The position numbers and the translations under genes are program-made. DNA of 64,000 nt from UBA3700 sp964478025 (GTDB lineage: Bacteria; Bacillota; Clostridia; Christensenellales; UBA3700): the NCBI GenBank assembly GCA_964478025.1, contig CAYZGK010000005.1, forward strand, positions 18,019 to 82,018. Direction: 5' to 3'. The first letter of the stretch is position 1, and each line of letters starts with the position of its first letter. Below are positions 1-8,326 of the stretch, piece after piece. The notes beneath the pieces were generated by a model. It saw only the letters and a program-made list of their open reading frames with translations. It was not told where the DNA came from and ran no database searches.

Positions 1-551
1 CCGTTAATGTTGTAGGTATTTCCTTCTTTATCACATGCAATTGTAGAGATTACTGGGATATAACCTTTTTCAAGTAAGTCTTCAACTGGCTTAATATTTA
101 TATTAGTAATAGAGCCTACATAGCCTAAAGATTCGTCTTTCATCTTAGCTTCGATTAATCTTCCATCTAAGCCAGAAATTCCCATAGCTTTGCCGCCCTT
201 AACTTCAATGAAGTTAACTAAGGATTTATTTACTTTACCAGCAAGAACCATTTGAACAATATCTACAGTTTCTTTATCTGTAACTCTAAGTCCATTAACA
301 AACTCAGTCTTTTTACCAAGTTTTGTCATTAATTCAGATATTTCAGGGCCACCACCATGAACTAGAACGACTTTAACACCAATTAAATTTAAAAGAACTA
401 TATCTTCCATAACTTGTTCTTTTAATTCTTCATTAATCATTGCGTTTCCGCCATATTTAACTACTACGATTTTTCCATTATATTTTTGAATATATGGAAG
501 TGCTTGTGTTAAAACAACGGCTCTTTCTGCGTTAGTAAAATTATTATTCAT
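1..551 (-). CDS. argB: Acetylglutamate kinase (3' end beyond window)
   Basis: This is the N-terminal ~183 codons of N-acetyl-L-glutamate kinase, which phosphorylates N-acetylglutamate in the second step of arginine synthesis in the cytoplasm. The reading frame starts at an ATG at 551 and stays open to the window edge. It shows the amino-acid-kinase-fold pattern: an early VVKYGGNAM segment followed by VLVHGGGPEIS, the glycine-rich phosphate and substrate loops of ArgB. It lies 12 bases downstream of argJ on the same strand, so it is the third gene of an argC-argJ-argB operon. The missing C-terminal part would carry the rest of the ATP site and any arginine-feedback elements, so feedback inhibition cannot be judged. 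Confidence 0.93.
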   Translation of the reverse strand, partial: MNNNFTNAERAVVLTQALPYIQKYNGKIVVVKYGGNAMINEELKEQVMEDIVLLNLIGVKVVLVHGGGPEISELMTKLGKKTEFVNGLRVTDKETVDIVQMVLAGKVNKSLVNFIEVKGGKAMGISGLDGRLIEAKMKDESLGYVGSITNINIKPVEDLLEKGYIPVISTIACDKEGNTYNIN

Positions 552-563
552 ATATCCTCTCTT

Positions 564-1778
564 TTATGTACGATAATCTCCATTGATTTTTACATAATCA
601 TATGTTAAATCACATCCCCAAGCTGTTGATGAGAATGTACCATCATTTAAATTAATTAGTATCTCTATTTCTTTTTCAAGTAAAATCTCTTTTGCTTTTT
701 CTTCAGAAAACTCAACTCCAGCTCCATTTTTACAAACTAGAATATTTCCTTTATTAGATTTAAACTCAACATCAATTTTATTAACATCAACATCAGCACC
801 TGAGTATCCTATTGCGCATAAAACTCTTCCCCAGTTTGCATCGGCACCAAACATAGCAGCCTTTAAAAGTGATGAACAAATTACGCTCTTTGCGACTATC
901 TTTGCATTTTTTAAATCTTTAGCATTAGATACCTTACACTCAAGTAATTTTGTAGCACCCTCGCCATCACCTGCAATTAATCTACAAAGTGAAACAGTAA
1001 CTGAATTTAATGCTTTCATAAACTCAGTAAAATCATTTCCTTCTTCTACTATTTCTTTATTTCCAGCCATACCATTTGCAAGAACTGTAACCATATCGTT
1101 TGTTGATGTATCTCCATCAACGGAAACCATATTAAATGTATCTTTAATATCTGAAGATAGGGCCTTTTGAAGCATCTTTGCAGAGATTGCGCAGTCTGTT
1201 GTTATAAATACAAGCATTGTAGCCATATTTGGATGAATCATTCCAGAACCTTTAGCAATACCACCGATGTGACATACTTTTCCGTCTACTTCAAACTCAA
1301 CCGCTACTTCTTTCTTTATTGTATCTGTTGTCATTATAGCTTCAGCAGCATCTGAACCTTTACCTGTAGATAATCCCTTTACAAGTGCTGGGATGCCATC
1401 TTTTATTGGAGTAATATCTAGAGGTTGACCAATAACGCCAGTTGAGGCAACAACTACATCACTTGCCTTTATATTTAATTCTTTTGCAAGATATTCACAT
1501 CCAAGTTTTGCAATTTCAATACCATTTGCGTTACAAGTATTTGCGTTTCCACTATTACAAATAACAGCTTGAGCATAGCCATCGCTAATGTTTTCTTTTG
1601 TAACTAAAAGTGGTGCACCTTTTACAAGATTTGTAGTATAAGTTGCTGCACAAGTTGCTTTAACTTCACTATAAATACAAGCTAAATCTTTCTTTGAGTG
1701 GTTTTTTCTAATACCACAATGAACGCCATTTGCTTTAAAACCTTTTGCTGCACAAACGCCACCTAAAATAAATTTCAT
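564..1778 (-). CDS. argJ: Bifunctional glutamate N-acetyltransferase / amino-acid acetyltransferase
   Basis: ArgJ transfers acetyl from N-acetylornithine to glutamate, recycling the acetyl group in arginine synthesis; some members also use acetyl-CoA. At 404 aa the length is normal for the family. The autoprocessing site is visible as HPNMATML, with predicted self-cleavage between Ala186 and Thr187, Thr187 becoming the nucleophile of the beta chain. The glycine-rich KGSGM motif precedes it and the C-terminal FSSTAWGCDLTYDYV segment is typical. It sits 8 bases after argC and 12 before argB. Whether it is mono- or bifunctional cannot be told from sequence; no argA is visible in the window. Confidence 0.95.
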   Translation of the reverse strand: MKFILGGVCAAKGFKANGVHCGIRKNHSKKDLACIYSEVKATCAATYTTNLVKGAPLLVTKENISDGYAQAVICNSGNANTCNANGIEIAKLGCEYLAKELNIKASDVVVASTGVIGQPLDITPIKDGIPALVKGLSTGKGSDAAEAIMTTDTIKKEVAVEFEVDGKVCHIGGIAKGSGMIHPNMATMLVFITTDCAISAKMLQKALSSDIKDTFNMVSVDGDTSTNDMVTVLANGMAGNKEIVEEGNDFTEFMKALNSVTVSLCRLIAGDGEGATKLLECKVSNAKDLKNAKIVAKSVICSSLLKAAMFGADANWGRVLCAIGYSGADVDVNKIDVEFKSNKGNILVCKNGAGVEFSEEKAKEILLEKEIEILINLNDGTFSSTAWGCDLTYDYVKINGDYRT

Positions 1779-1786
1779 ACTCTCTC

Positions 1787-2707
1787 CTATACGTTTAAAC
1801 CTGTTTCTTCATCTAAACCTAAAACTATATTCATATTTTGAATAGCAGCGCCAGAGGCACCTTTTCCTAGGTTATCAAATCTTGAAACAAGCAATACTCT
1901 ATCTTCGTTTCCATATACAGATATTTGCATATCATCACGACACGCAAATATATTAGCACTAATAAATCCATTTTCCGAACAATTTTCATCAAAATGTACT
2001 ATCTTCGTGTTATATTTATTTTTATAAATATTTTTAATATCTTCAATTGTTCCATTTAAATCTTTTTTAAACACGGGAACTGTTACTTCCATGCCTTGTG
2101 GGAAATTAGCAACAACTGGCATAAATATTGGTAAGTTATTTAATTTTGACATAACTTTCATTTCAGGTAAATGTTTATGCATTTGTGTTAAGCCATATTG
2201 TCTTGGAGCAAGAAAATCTTTTGGCATATTATTTTCATACTGCTCTATCATTTTCTTTCCACCACCTGTGTAACCAGTTAAAGAAAAACAAGTAAGATTA
2301 GCATCCTTATTTAAAATTCCACTCTCAACTAGTGGATTTACAAGCGATATAAAGCCAGATGCGTGGCAACCTGGATTTGCTATCTTTTTTGAAACTTTAA
2401 TCTTTTCTCTTAAATTAGAAATCTCTGCAAAACCATAAGTCCAATTTGGATCTACTCTATGAGCTGTTGATGTATCTATAATTACTGTATGATTATTCTC
2501 AAGAAGTGATGCTGATTCAATTGCTGCTTGATCAGGCAAACATAAAAATGTAATATCTGAAGAATTAATTGCATCTTTTCTTGCATTAACATCCTTTCTA
2601 TTTTCCTCAGATAACTTTATAAGTTCAATATCCTTACGTATAGACAATCTATCTACTATTTTTAATCCAGTAGTTCCAGCAGATCCATCAATAAAAACTT
2701 TTACCAT
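1787..2707 (-). CDS. argC: N-acetyl-gamma-glutamyl-phosphate reductase, short type
   Basis: ArgC reduces N-acetylglutamyl phosphate to the semialdehyde with NADPH. The start is placed at the ATG at 2707 because an AAGGTGAG ribosome site lies just before it and the protein then begins directly with the Rossmann motif (DGSAGTTGLKI); an upstream in-frame ATG at 2746 would add 13 unlikely residues. The catalytic cysteine is in NPGCHASGF. The 306-residue length and sequence fit the shorter ArgC form (type 2) rather than the ~345-residue form. It is the first gene of argCJB, with a promoter and a possible ArgR site upstream. Confidence 0.93.
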   Translation of the reverse strand: MVKVFIDGSAGTTGLKIVDRLSIRKDIELIKLSEENRKDVNARKDAINSSDITFLCLPDQAAIESASLLENNHTVIIDTSTAHRVDPNWTYGFAEISNLREKIKVSKKIANPGCHASGFISLVNPLVESGILNKDANLTCFSLTGYTGGGKKMIEQYENNMPKDFLAPRQYGLTQMHKHLPEMKVMSKLNNLPIFMPVVANFPQGMEVTVPVFKKDLNGTIEDIKNIYKNKYNTKIVHFDENCSENGFISANIFACRDDMQISVYGNEDRVLLVSRFDNLGKGASGAAIQNMNIVLGLDEETGLNV

Positions 2708-2728
2708 TTTCTCACCTTTATACATTCT

Positions 2729-2752
2729 ATGCATAAAAAATTGCATAAAATA
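2729..2752. promoter_or_regulatory. Possible ArgR operator before argC
   Basis: Two close TGCATAAAA-type half repeats lie between the argC promoter and its ribosome site, about +11 to +34 from the predicted transcription start. AT-rich sites with TGCAT/ATGCA ends resemble the ARG boxes bound by ArgR/AhrC. The match is by eye and the site is not fully palindromic; no argR gene is in the window. Confidence 0.35.
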
Positions 2753-2769
2753 ACATTGTTAACACCTAC

Positions 2770-2798
2770 ATTATAATTAAAGTGATTATAGTAATCAA
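2770..2798 (-). promoter_or_regulatory. argCJB promoter
   Basis: Read on the minus strand, TTGATT (2793-2798) and TATAAT (2770-2775) are separated by exactly 17 bases, a near-consensus housekeeping sigma promoter pointing into argC. Predicted start of transcription is near 2763. Confidence 0.75.
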
Positions 2799-2857
2799 AT
2801 AAATGTATATAAAATGAATAAAAAAGTATAAATATACATAAACTTGCATAAAAAAAA

Positions 2858-3176
2858 CAAGATGGTCTATAAGCCGAGTTCTGTATTAGATGATCATCTG
2901 TCTAGACATACTGTTACCAATATGTTCAAGCGATTAAGAGACTAGCAGGCTGCCTTAGCGTCTCATTCTTGCACCATGTGGGGTTTACAGGGCTCCCCAT
3001 GTCACCACGGGGACGGTGAGCTCTTACCTCGCCTTTCCATCCTTACCATTTCTGGCGGTTTATTTCTGTTGCACTTTCCTTCAAGTCGCCTTGACTGGCC
3101 GTTAACCAGCACAATGCCATGCGGTGCTCGGACTTTCCTCATTCCAAAATTGGACTGCGATCATCTGGCCATCTTG
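2858..3176 (-). ncRNA. rnpB: RNase P RNA
   Basis: This is the catalytic RNA of RNase P, which trims tRNA 5' ends. On the minus strand the conserved 5' block GAGGAAAGTCCGAGC, the central ACAGAAATA segment and the 3' block CAGAACTCGGCTTATAGACC are all present. Helix P1 pairs CAAGATGG at the 5' end (3169-3176) with CCATCTTG at the 3' end (2858-2865), which fixes both ends. The central region (GGTAAG followed by AAAGGCGAGGTAAGAGCTCACCG) looks like the ancestral A architecture. A T-run directly after P1 probably serves as terminator. A small open frame on the other strand here is not a gene. Confidence 0.95.
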
Positions 3177-3183
3177 CCTATAT

Positions 3184-3213
3184 ATATTACTAGTTTTTCG
3201 TTAAAATTGTCAA
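3184..3213 (-). promoter_or_regulatory. rnpB promoter
   Basis: Minus-strand TTGACA (3208-3213) and TAATAT (3184-3189) with an 18-base spacer. The predicted start, about seven bases on, falls at the 5' end of the RNase P RNA P1 helix. Confidence 0.75.
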
Positions 3214-3240
3214 AAAATTTAAATGCTTCAAAATTATGTT

Positions 3241-4224
3241 TTATTTTTTAATATAAAGCGCTGGAACAATTCCCATATATGTAGATTCACTTATATGTGT
3301 ACCACTTGTTTTTGATATTTCGCCTGTTGAATCTACCTTTAGTACATGAAGTGCATCATCCCCTGCGCTTCTTAAATACCACATAGAATTTTTGGTCATA
3401 GTACCGCTGTATGAATAACAATACGCATATGCACCACTGCATAGTGCGTAATCTGTTACTTGTTTTATTCTTCTTTGAGGATTTTCTTCAGTAAATCCAT
3501 ATGTGTTATTTGTAGCTTCAGTATAGGATAAAATAAATACCTTATCTTTTGTATCTTGCTGTAATTTTGCATAAACTGAATCACCTTGGTGATTATTTAA
3601 AGTGGTAGTTTCAATTATATTTTGTTGCTTTTCATTAAATGCAACACTGTAAAAGGTATTTTGAAGATAAAGTCTAACTAAAGATACACTATACTCATTT
3701 GCGTAAGTACCATGCGTATCTTTTGTATCTAAATCTAAATTACCATCAGAATCTTTATAGTAATATTCTTTATCATGAACTCCATAATTTGTTTGGAATG
3801 CAGAAGAAGTTAAAACCATGTTAGATAGCAATAAATATGAATCATCACTTGTTTTTAATATATCCCATACAATAGGTTCAACTAAAAAGGCATATTCTTT
3901 ATTATTCTCTACCTTTGTTCCATTCCAAAATGAGCTATTTGATTCATCATTAAGAGAGGATGTAATAATTGCGTATTCTTTATCCTGATATGTATAATAC
4001 CCAGTCTTTTTATCTTTTGTTCCACTTTTTATTAAACTTACATCAACATCAGTAACCATTTGTGGAAATTTTCCAAATTTAATTTGGGTACTTTTCCCTT
4101 CTACAAATTCAAATAATGGCTCTTCAACATTTTTATTAGTATCTTCATTTTTACATGACATAAAACATGAACATGTAAGAACAATAATTATTAATACTAA
4201 TAAAAAGTTAATGGATTTTTTCAT
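3241..4224 (-). CDS. Lipoprotein with DUF6273-like domain
   Basis: A 327-residue secreted lipoprotein of unknown function. The N-terminus has lysines, a hydrophobic stretch and a lipobox-like LTCSC/FMSC, so it should be lipidated and held on the outer face of the membrane. The C-terminal half contains the pattern (MWYLRSAGDD, then VPALYIKK at the end) typical of DUF6273 proteins of gut Firmicutes, a family without known activity. Its ATG overlaps the stop of nrdR (TAATG), so translation is probably coupled and it is the last gene of the long operon that begins with the SPFH gene. A link to the defence-like genes upstream is not implied by sequence. Confidence 0.7.
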   Translation of the reverse strand: MKKSINFLLVLIIIVLTCSCFMSCKNEDTNKNVEEPLFEFVEGKSTQIKFGKFPQMVTDVDVSLIKSGTKDKKTGYYTYQDKEYAIITSSLNDESNSSFWNGTKVENNKEYAFLVEPIVWDILKTSDDSYLLLSNMVLTSSAFQTNYGVHDKEYYYKDSDGNLDLDTKDTHGTYANEYSVSLVRLYLQNTFYSVAFNEKQQNIIETTTLNNHQGDSVYAKLQQDTKDKVFILSYTEATNNTYGFTEENPQRRIKQVTDYALCSGAYAYCYSYSGTMTKNSMWYLRSAGDDALHVLKVDSTGEISKTSGTHISESTYMGIVPALYIKK

Positions 4225-4682
4225 TATTTTTTCTCTTTAACTAAATCTTTAATTTCACTAAGCCAGCTGTTTATATCTTTAAATTCTCTATAAACGGCAG
4301 CAAATCTTATGTATGCTACATCATCTAAGGTTTTTAACCCTTCCATAACATACTCACCAATTTCTGATGATTTTATTTCTTGATCTAGTGAGTTTGCTAA
4401 TTTCTTTTCAATATCGTCAACTAGCTTATCTATTTTCTCAACAGGCACTGGTCTTTTTGCACAAGCATTTAGTATACCTGCTTTTAATTTATTTCTTGAG
4501 TAAGGTTGTCTATCTCCATTTTTCTTTACAACAATAATAGGAGCAATTTCAATTGTTTCATAAGTTGTGAATCTTTTACCACAATTAACGCATTCCCTTC
4601 TTCTTCTTATAGATGTTCCATCTTCATTTACACGGCTATCTATAACTTTACTTTCTAAACAACCACATACACTACACTTCAT
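4224..4682 (-). CDS. nrdR: Transcriptional repressor NrdR
   Basis: NrdR is the zinc-finger/ATP-cone repressor that binds NrdR boxes and represses ribonucleotide reductase genes according to dATP/ATP. The start is set at 4682, giving 152 aa, the usual NrdR length, beginning MKCSVCGC; a purine-rich GGGAGAGAG site sits in the end of the upstream gene. The zinc ribbon uses CxxC at residues 3-6 and CVNCGKRF near 31-34, followed by the ATP-cone (VVKKNGDRQPYSRNKLKAGI). It follows the TIR gene by two bases, so an ordinary housekeeping regulator is embedded at the end of the SPFH/ESCRT-like/TIR operon. No ribonucleotide reductase genes are in the window. Confidence 0.95.
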   Translation of the reverse strand: MKCSVCGCLESKVIDSRVNEDGTSIRRRRECVNCGKRFTTYETIEIAPIIVVKKNGDRQPYSRNKLKAGILNACAKRPVPVEKIDKLVDDIEKKLANSLDQEIKSSEIGEYVMEGLKTLDDVAYIRFAAVYREFKDINSWLSEIKDLVKEKK

Positions 4683-4684
4683 TT

Positions 4685-6874
4685 CTATTCTCTCTCCCAC
4701 AATTTCCAAAATGGCTTTTTCTTTTTATTTTCTTCCTTTTTAGTCTCAGCCTTTTTGTTTTCTTCTTTGTTTTCTTTCTTTATGGTTTTGCCTTCTGATG
4801 CTTCTAGTCTTTCATAGTAGTCATCAAGATTTTCAACATTTTTAATTGTTACTCTATATTTTTTAGGTAATGCTTTAAATCTATTAAATAGTTTTACATA
4901 CATTTCTCTATTTAATTCTTTCTTTGGAAGCATTGCAAAATACTCCTCTAATTGTTTAGCATCTGCCTTATATTTTCTATCGTAGGCACGCATTAAGATG
5001 TCTGTAAAATCTTTAACATATTTTTTATACTCATCCTCAAGTTCTTGATAAGCTTTTTCAACATGTATTAAATCTTCTCTACTTGGCAAATCCATATTGT
5101 CAAGTTCTGTTAATTTTTGTTGAACTTTTTGAACGCCAGTCATCTTCATTTTATTTGAAGCATTTACAACAACTTTCTTATAATCTCCTGCTAAATCCTT
5201 TTCATCGTCAGAAAGCTTATTGTATTCTTCCTCAATATTTAATAAATCGTCATAATTTGGATAATCTTTGTTGCTTACAAGATTTAATCTAGAATTAAAA
5301 TTATCTATCTTATTTTTCCTTATTTTGGCTTTAGCATTTAAAATAGTTGGTTTTAAATCTACAACTGCATTCTTTGCTTCCCTTGGAAGTGATTCAAATA
5401 CATTTTTAATCTTATATATATCTTCATCCATTGGATGAGGATTATCGTCAAGTTGTTTTAAAAGATCATTTACTTTATCCGCAAGCCCCTGGATATATTC
5501 AGTTCTTTTATTGTCTATATCCATAACAAAGCTCTCAGCATTTGCAAGAATTGCATATTTCTTTAAAAGCTTATAGCTTAAACTATCTTTGTAGTTATCA
5601 TGCATTACAAGTTCTGTTACAGTTTGTGCTTTAAAATCTATAAGAAGTTTATAGTACCAAGACATATAGTTTTCAGCATCTCTTAATTGTATCTTATGAA
5701 TCGTATCGAAAGCTTCCTCAAATTCTCCTAAATCTTCTATTTGTACTTTAGCAAATTTTAAAAGAGATTGAATTTGTGGAACTTTAGTACAAGCTTCAAT
5801 TCTTTTTGATTCATCAAGCAGGTCTATACTTGCCTTTTTCTCTTTATTTTCAGTAACATCTATTTTACCTTCTTTAAGTTTTTCAAAAGCAGTGGTTAAC
5901 TTTTGAATTTGTGCTCTATTTGCATCAATTTCTCTTTGCTGAGCAGCATCAACGTTTCTTGGAGTTATAATGGAGTCCAATTCTTTTTCAATATCTTTAA
6001 GAAGAGATATTCCATACTTAAGTCCTTGCATATTACGAAGTTCTATTGGTAAATCATCTGGAGAGAAATTATCTGTAAATATAGGGATAATACATTTATC
6101 TCCAACTTTCTTTTGTTCTTTTAATTCTAAGAATCTTCTCCACTCATTTTGCATCCAGTGACTTTCAACAAACTCTTTCTTTGAGCAAATTAAAAGCATT
6201 ATTTTAGCTGAATATAGGCCAAAATAAATATTTGGTTCATATTCTCTAACTTTGATACCTCTTAAAGATTTTTCGCTAAAGAATGTCTTATATTTTAAAG
6301 ATATATCATTATATATCTCACAAGCTAAGTCATAATCTTTTGTAACTATATCAGGGTTACTTATTTCTGTCTTTTTAAAGCAAATGAAAACATCATATGG
6401 CTTTGTTGTATTTTTAATTAAAACAGCTTTTTCTCTTGCATTTTCTATAATGTTTAATCTTTCCATGAAATCTGGTAATTTTTCAGGAGAAGTCTTCTTT
6501 AAATAAGTCATGAATCTTTTATATGCATTAGATTCATCAATTGGCTTTTCATTTACATTATAAAATGATGGGAATAATTGGCCATTATTATCCATCTCAA
6601 GCATTACTTGTTGATCACAAAGTAGTAATCCCCAATAAACTGCAGTTAAATCCTCGTCTGGATATTTTGCTAAAATTTGATCATACATAGATTTAGCTTT
6701 AGCAAAATCAGCAAATTGTCTTTGACTATTTGCTATTCTTAAATCTATAAACATTTGGCTATCTGCTTGCTTTTTTGTATAAGAATTTCCGCATGATTCA
6801 CAAATGTATAAATCACCCTCTATTCTAAAGTGTGTACTAAAACAAACTGGACATTGAAATGCTTCTAATTTCAT
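4685..6874 (-). CDS. TIR-domain protein with N-terminal zinc ribbon and helical C-terminal repeats
   Basis: A 729-residue multidomain protein. Residues 8-28 form a zinc ribbon (C8, C11, C25, C28). Residues ~50-150 are helical and TPR-like. Residues ~158-300 are a TIR domain: YDVFICFKKTE strand, FFSEKSLRG, EYEPNIYFGLYSAK, SHWMQNEW and IIPIF. Glu213 aligns with the catalytic glutamate of SARM1-type TIR NADases, so NAD+ cleavage is plausible. Residues ~330-690 are charged helical repeats, each with a Y-x-x-L-x-x-(D/E)-x-K-like motif, resembling helical surface or sensor repeats; the tail is Lys/Glu-rich. It follows the BrxL-like gene by 8 bases in the same operon. The likely role is effector of the operon's defence-like system, by inference from family and context. 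Confidence 0.85.
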   Translation of the reverse strand: MKLEAFQCPVCFSTHFRIEGDLYICESCGNSYTKKQADSQMFIDLRIANSQRQFADFAKAKSMYDQILAKYPDEDLTAVYWGLLLCDQQVMLEMDNNGQLFPSFYNVNEKPIDESNAYKRFMTYLKKTSPEKLPDFMERLNIIENAREKAVLIKNTTKPYDVFICFKKTEISNPDIVTKDYDLACEIYNDISLKYKTFFSEKSLRGIKVREYEPNIYFGLYSAKIMLLICSKKEFVESHWMQNEWRRFLELKEQKKVGDKCIIPIFTDNFSPDDLPIELRNMQGLKYGISLLKDIEKELDSIITPRNVDAAQQREIDANRAQIQKLTTAFEKLKEGKIDVTENKEKKASIDLLDESKRIEACTKVPQIQSLLKFAKVQIEDLGEFEEAFDTIHKIQLRDAENYMSWYYKLLIDFKAQTVTELVMHDNYKDSLSYKLLKKYAILANAESFVMDIDNKRTEYIQGLADKVNDLLKQLDDNPHPMDEDIYKIKNVFESLPREAKNAVVDLKPTILNAKAKIRKNKIDNFNSRLNLVSNKDYPNYDDLLNIEEEYNKLSDDEKDLAGDYKKVVVNASNKMKMTGVQKVQQKLTELDNMDLPSREDLIHVEKAYQELEDEYKKYVKDFTDILMRAYDRKYKADAKQLEEYFAMLPKKELNREMYVKLFNRFKALPKKYRVTIKNVENLDDYYERLEASEGKTIKKENKEENKKAETKKEENKKKKPFWKLWERE

Positions 6875-6882
6875 CTTTTCTC

Positions 6883-8316
6883 CTATTTAACTATATATTC
6901 TTGCATAGGTTTTTTCCTATACTCTACATCCATAATCATTAATTGTTTCTTTATTATTCCTCTCATCTCAACAGCTGGATCTAGACAATATTTTTTAAAC
7001 AATTCTTTATCTACATCCTCCTTATTCATCCAGTGTGGGAATAAAAGTTTCATATAAGCAGTAGCGATTCTCTTTACAGCTTTTGTATCTCTAGTATCCG
7101 CATTCTTTGGTATTTCTATAAGCTCATCAACTAGCGCTTTTTCTATAACATCTTCTCTAAGAGAGTGCATTATTTCTGAGAAATATTCGGTATTTAAGGC
7201 CCAGCCTTCAACTTTCATATTTTCATTCATTCTTGGTACATCCCACCCTTTTATAAAACCATGGAATCTATCTATTAAAGCAGAGTCAGTAAATAGTGAT
7301 GGCAATTCATCAAACATACACTCATCTACATTCATTTTTTCTTGCTTTATATTTCCAAGAACTATAAGGCCTGCCTTTCCAGAGCCAGCTTTCGTTCCAA
7401 CGTTATATGTTCCAGACTCAAGATAGCCTTTCATTGCGCCTTGCATCTCTGCGATATCTGTAAACTTAATTGTAGATATCTCGTCAAGTGCTACGTAATC
7501 AAAAAAGCTAACTAATCCTTCTTGTTTTTTAGACATATCATAAAATAGTTTTGCTCTTGTTACAACGCCGCCAGATACTAGCCATCCTTTTTTACTAATT
7601 TGAGAGAATATATAACTCTTTCCTGTTCCTTTTGGAGCAAGCTCCATTAAGTTTAATCTTTCTTCAACAAAAGGAAGTAATCTTGTTAGCATTGTAAGTT
7701 TTTCTGTTTCACTTGAAAAACCATCTGCGTTATAATCAATAGCTCCTAAAAGAACATTTATCCACTCGTCAATATCAAAGGCTTTTCTTGCATTTTTATA
7801 AAAGTCTAAGTCAACTTTATATGGTCTAAAATCTTTAAAGCCTACAAGGGCAATTTTGCCCTCTCCTTTTGATTGACTTACTTGAATTACTTTATATTCA
7901 AGGTCTAATATTCCCCAAAACTCACCATCTGTTACAAGCAATTCTTTTTTATGTTTATCCCAAATTGCTTCAGATATATAAGTTTCAGAAAAACCTATAC
8001 CAAAATCTGGTAAAGCAAAAGTTACTTTTGATGTTCTTATATCTACATTTATAATAATCTTTGCAAGAATTCTTACCTTTTCGCCGCTTATCATTTTATC
8101 AAGAAGTGCGTTCCATTCATCCTTTCTTGGAATAATGTCTTTTATTTTAGATATAACAAATTTAACGTTTACGTTTCCATCTTTATCTGCATATTTCTTA
8201 AAAAACCAATCTCTTATAAATGCAGGTAAATTCAATGATGCAAAAACTCCTTGAAGTGAGGACTTTTTTACAATCATTCCATCAAAATTTTCTTTTAGTT
8301 TTTCTTCTACTGCCAT
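6883..8316 (-). CDS. BrxL-like AAA+ ATPase (second paralogue, outside BREX)
   Basis: A 477-residue homologue of the BREX protein BrxL. It is clearly collinear with the BREX copy at 26561-28030, sharing blocks such as GAIDYNADG, ELAPKGTGKSY, FIKGWD(V/I)PRM, GWALN and ADTRDTxAVKRIATAY. The Walker A is APKGTGKS (227-234) and the Walker B is YVALDE (~274-279); a DELPSLF segment and an RFHGFIKGW segment follow. No C-terminal Lon peptidase domain is visible, so it is a short BrxL without a protease. BrxL proteins are DNA-binding AAA+ rings needed for phage exclusion. Here the gene has no pglZ, brxC or methylase beside it; it lies between the Vps4-like ATPase and TIR genes, 10 and 8 bases apart, so it belongs to that system. 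Confidence 0.88.
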   Translation of the reverse strand: MAVEEKLKENFDGMIVKKSSLQGVFASLNLPAFIRDWFFKKYADKDGNVNVKFVISKIKDIIPRKDEWNALLDKMISGEKVRILAKIIINVDIRTSKVTFALPDFGIGFSETYISEAIWDKHKKELLVTDGEFWGILDLEYKVIQVSQSKGEGKIALVGFKDFRPYKVDLDFYKNARKAFDIDEWINVLLGAIDYNADGFSSETEKLTMLTRLLPFVEERLNLMELAPKGTGKSYIFSQISKKGWLVSGGVVTRAKLFYDMSKKQEGLVSFFDYVALDEISTIKFTDIAEMQGAMKGYLESGTYNVGTKAGSGKAGLIVLGNIKQEKMNVDECMFDELPSLFTDSALIDRFHGFIKGWDVPRMNENMKVEGWALNTEYFSEIMHSLREDVIEKALVDELIEIPKNADTRDTKAVKRIATAYMKLLFPHWMNKEDVDKELFKKYCLDPAVEMRGIIKKQLMIMDVEYRKKPMQEYIVK

Positions 8317-8326
8317 GTAATTTCTC

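Noticed and set aside
2976..3251. 91-codon open frame on the plus strand
   Set aside because: It lies over the RNase P RNA on the opposite strand; conserved RNA blocks explain the sequence and there is no ribosome site.
6883..8316. Calling the BrxL-like proteins Lon proteases
   Set aside because: Neither copy shows the C-terminal Lon peptidase domain with a Ser-Lys dyad; only the AAA+ part is visible.
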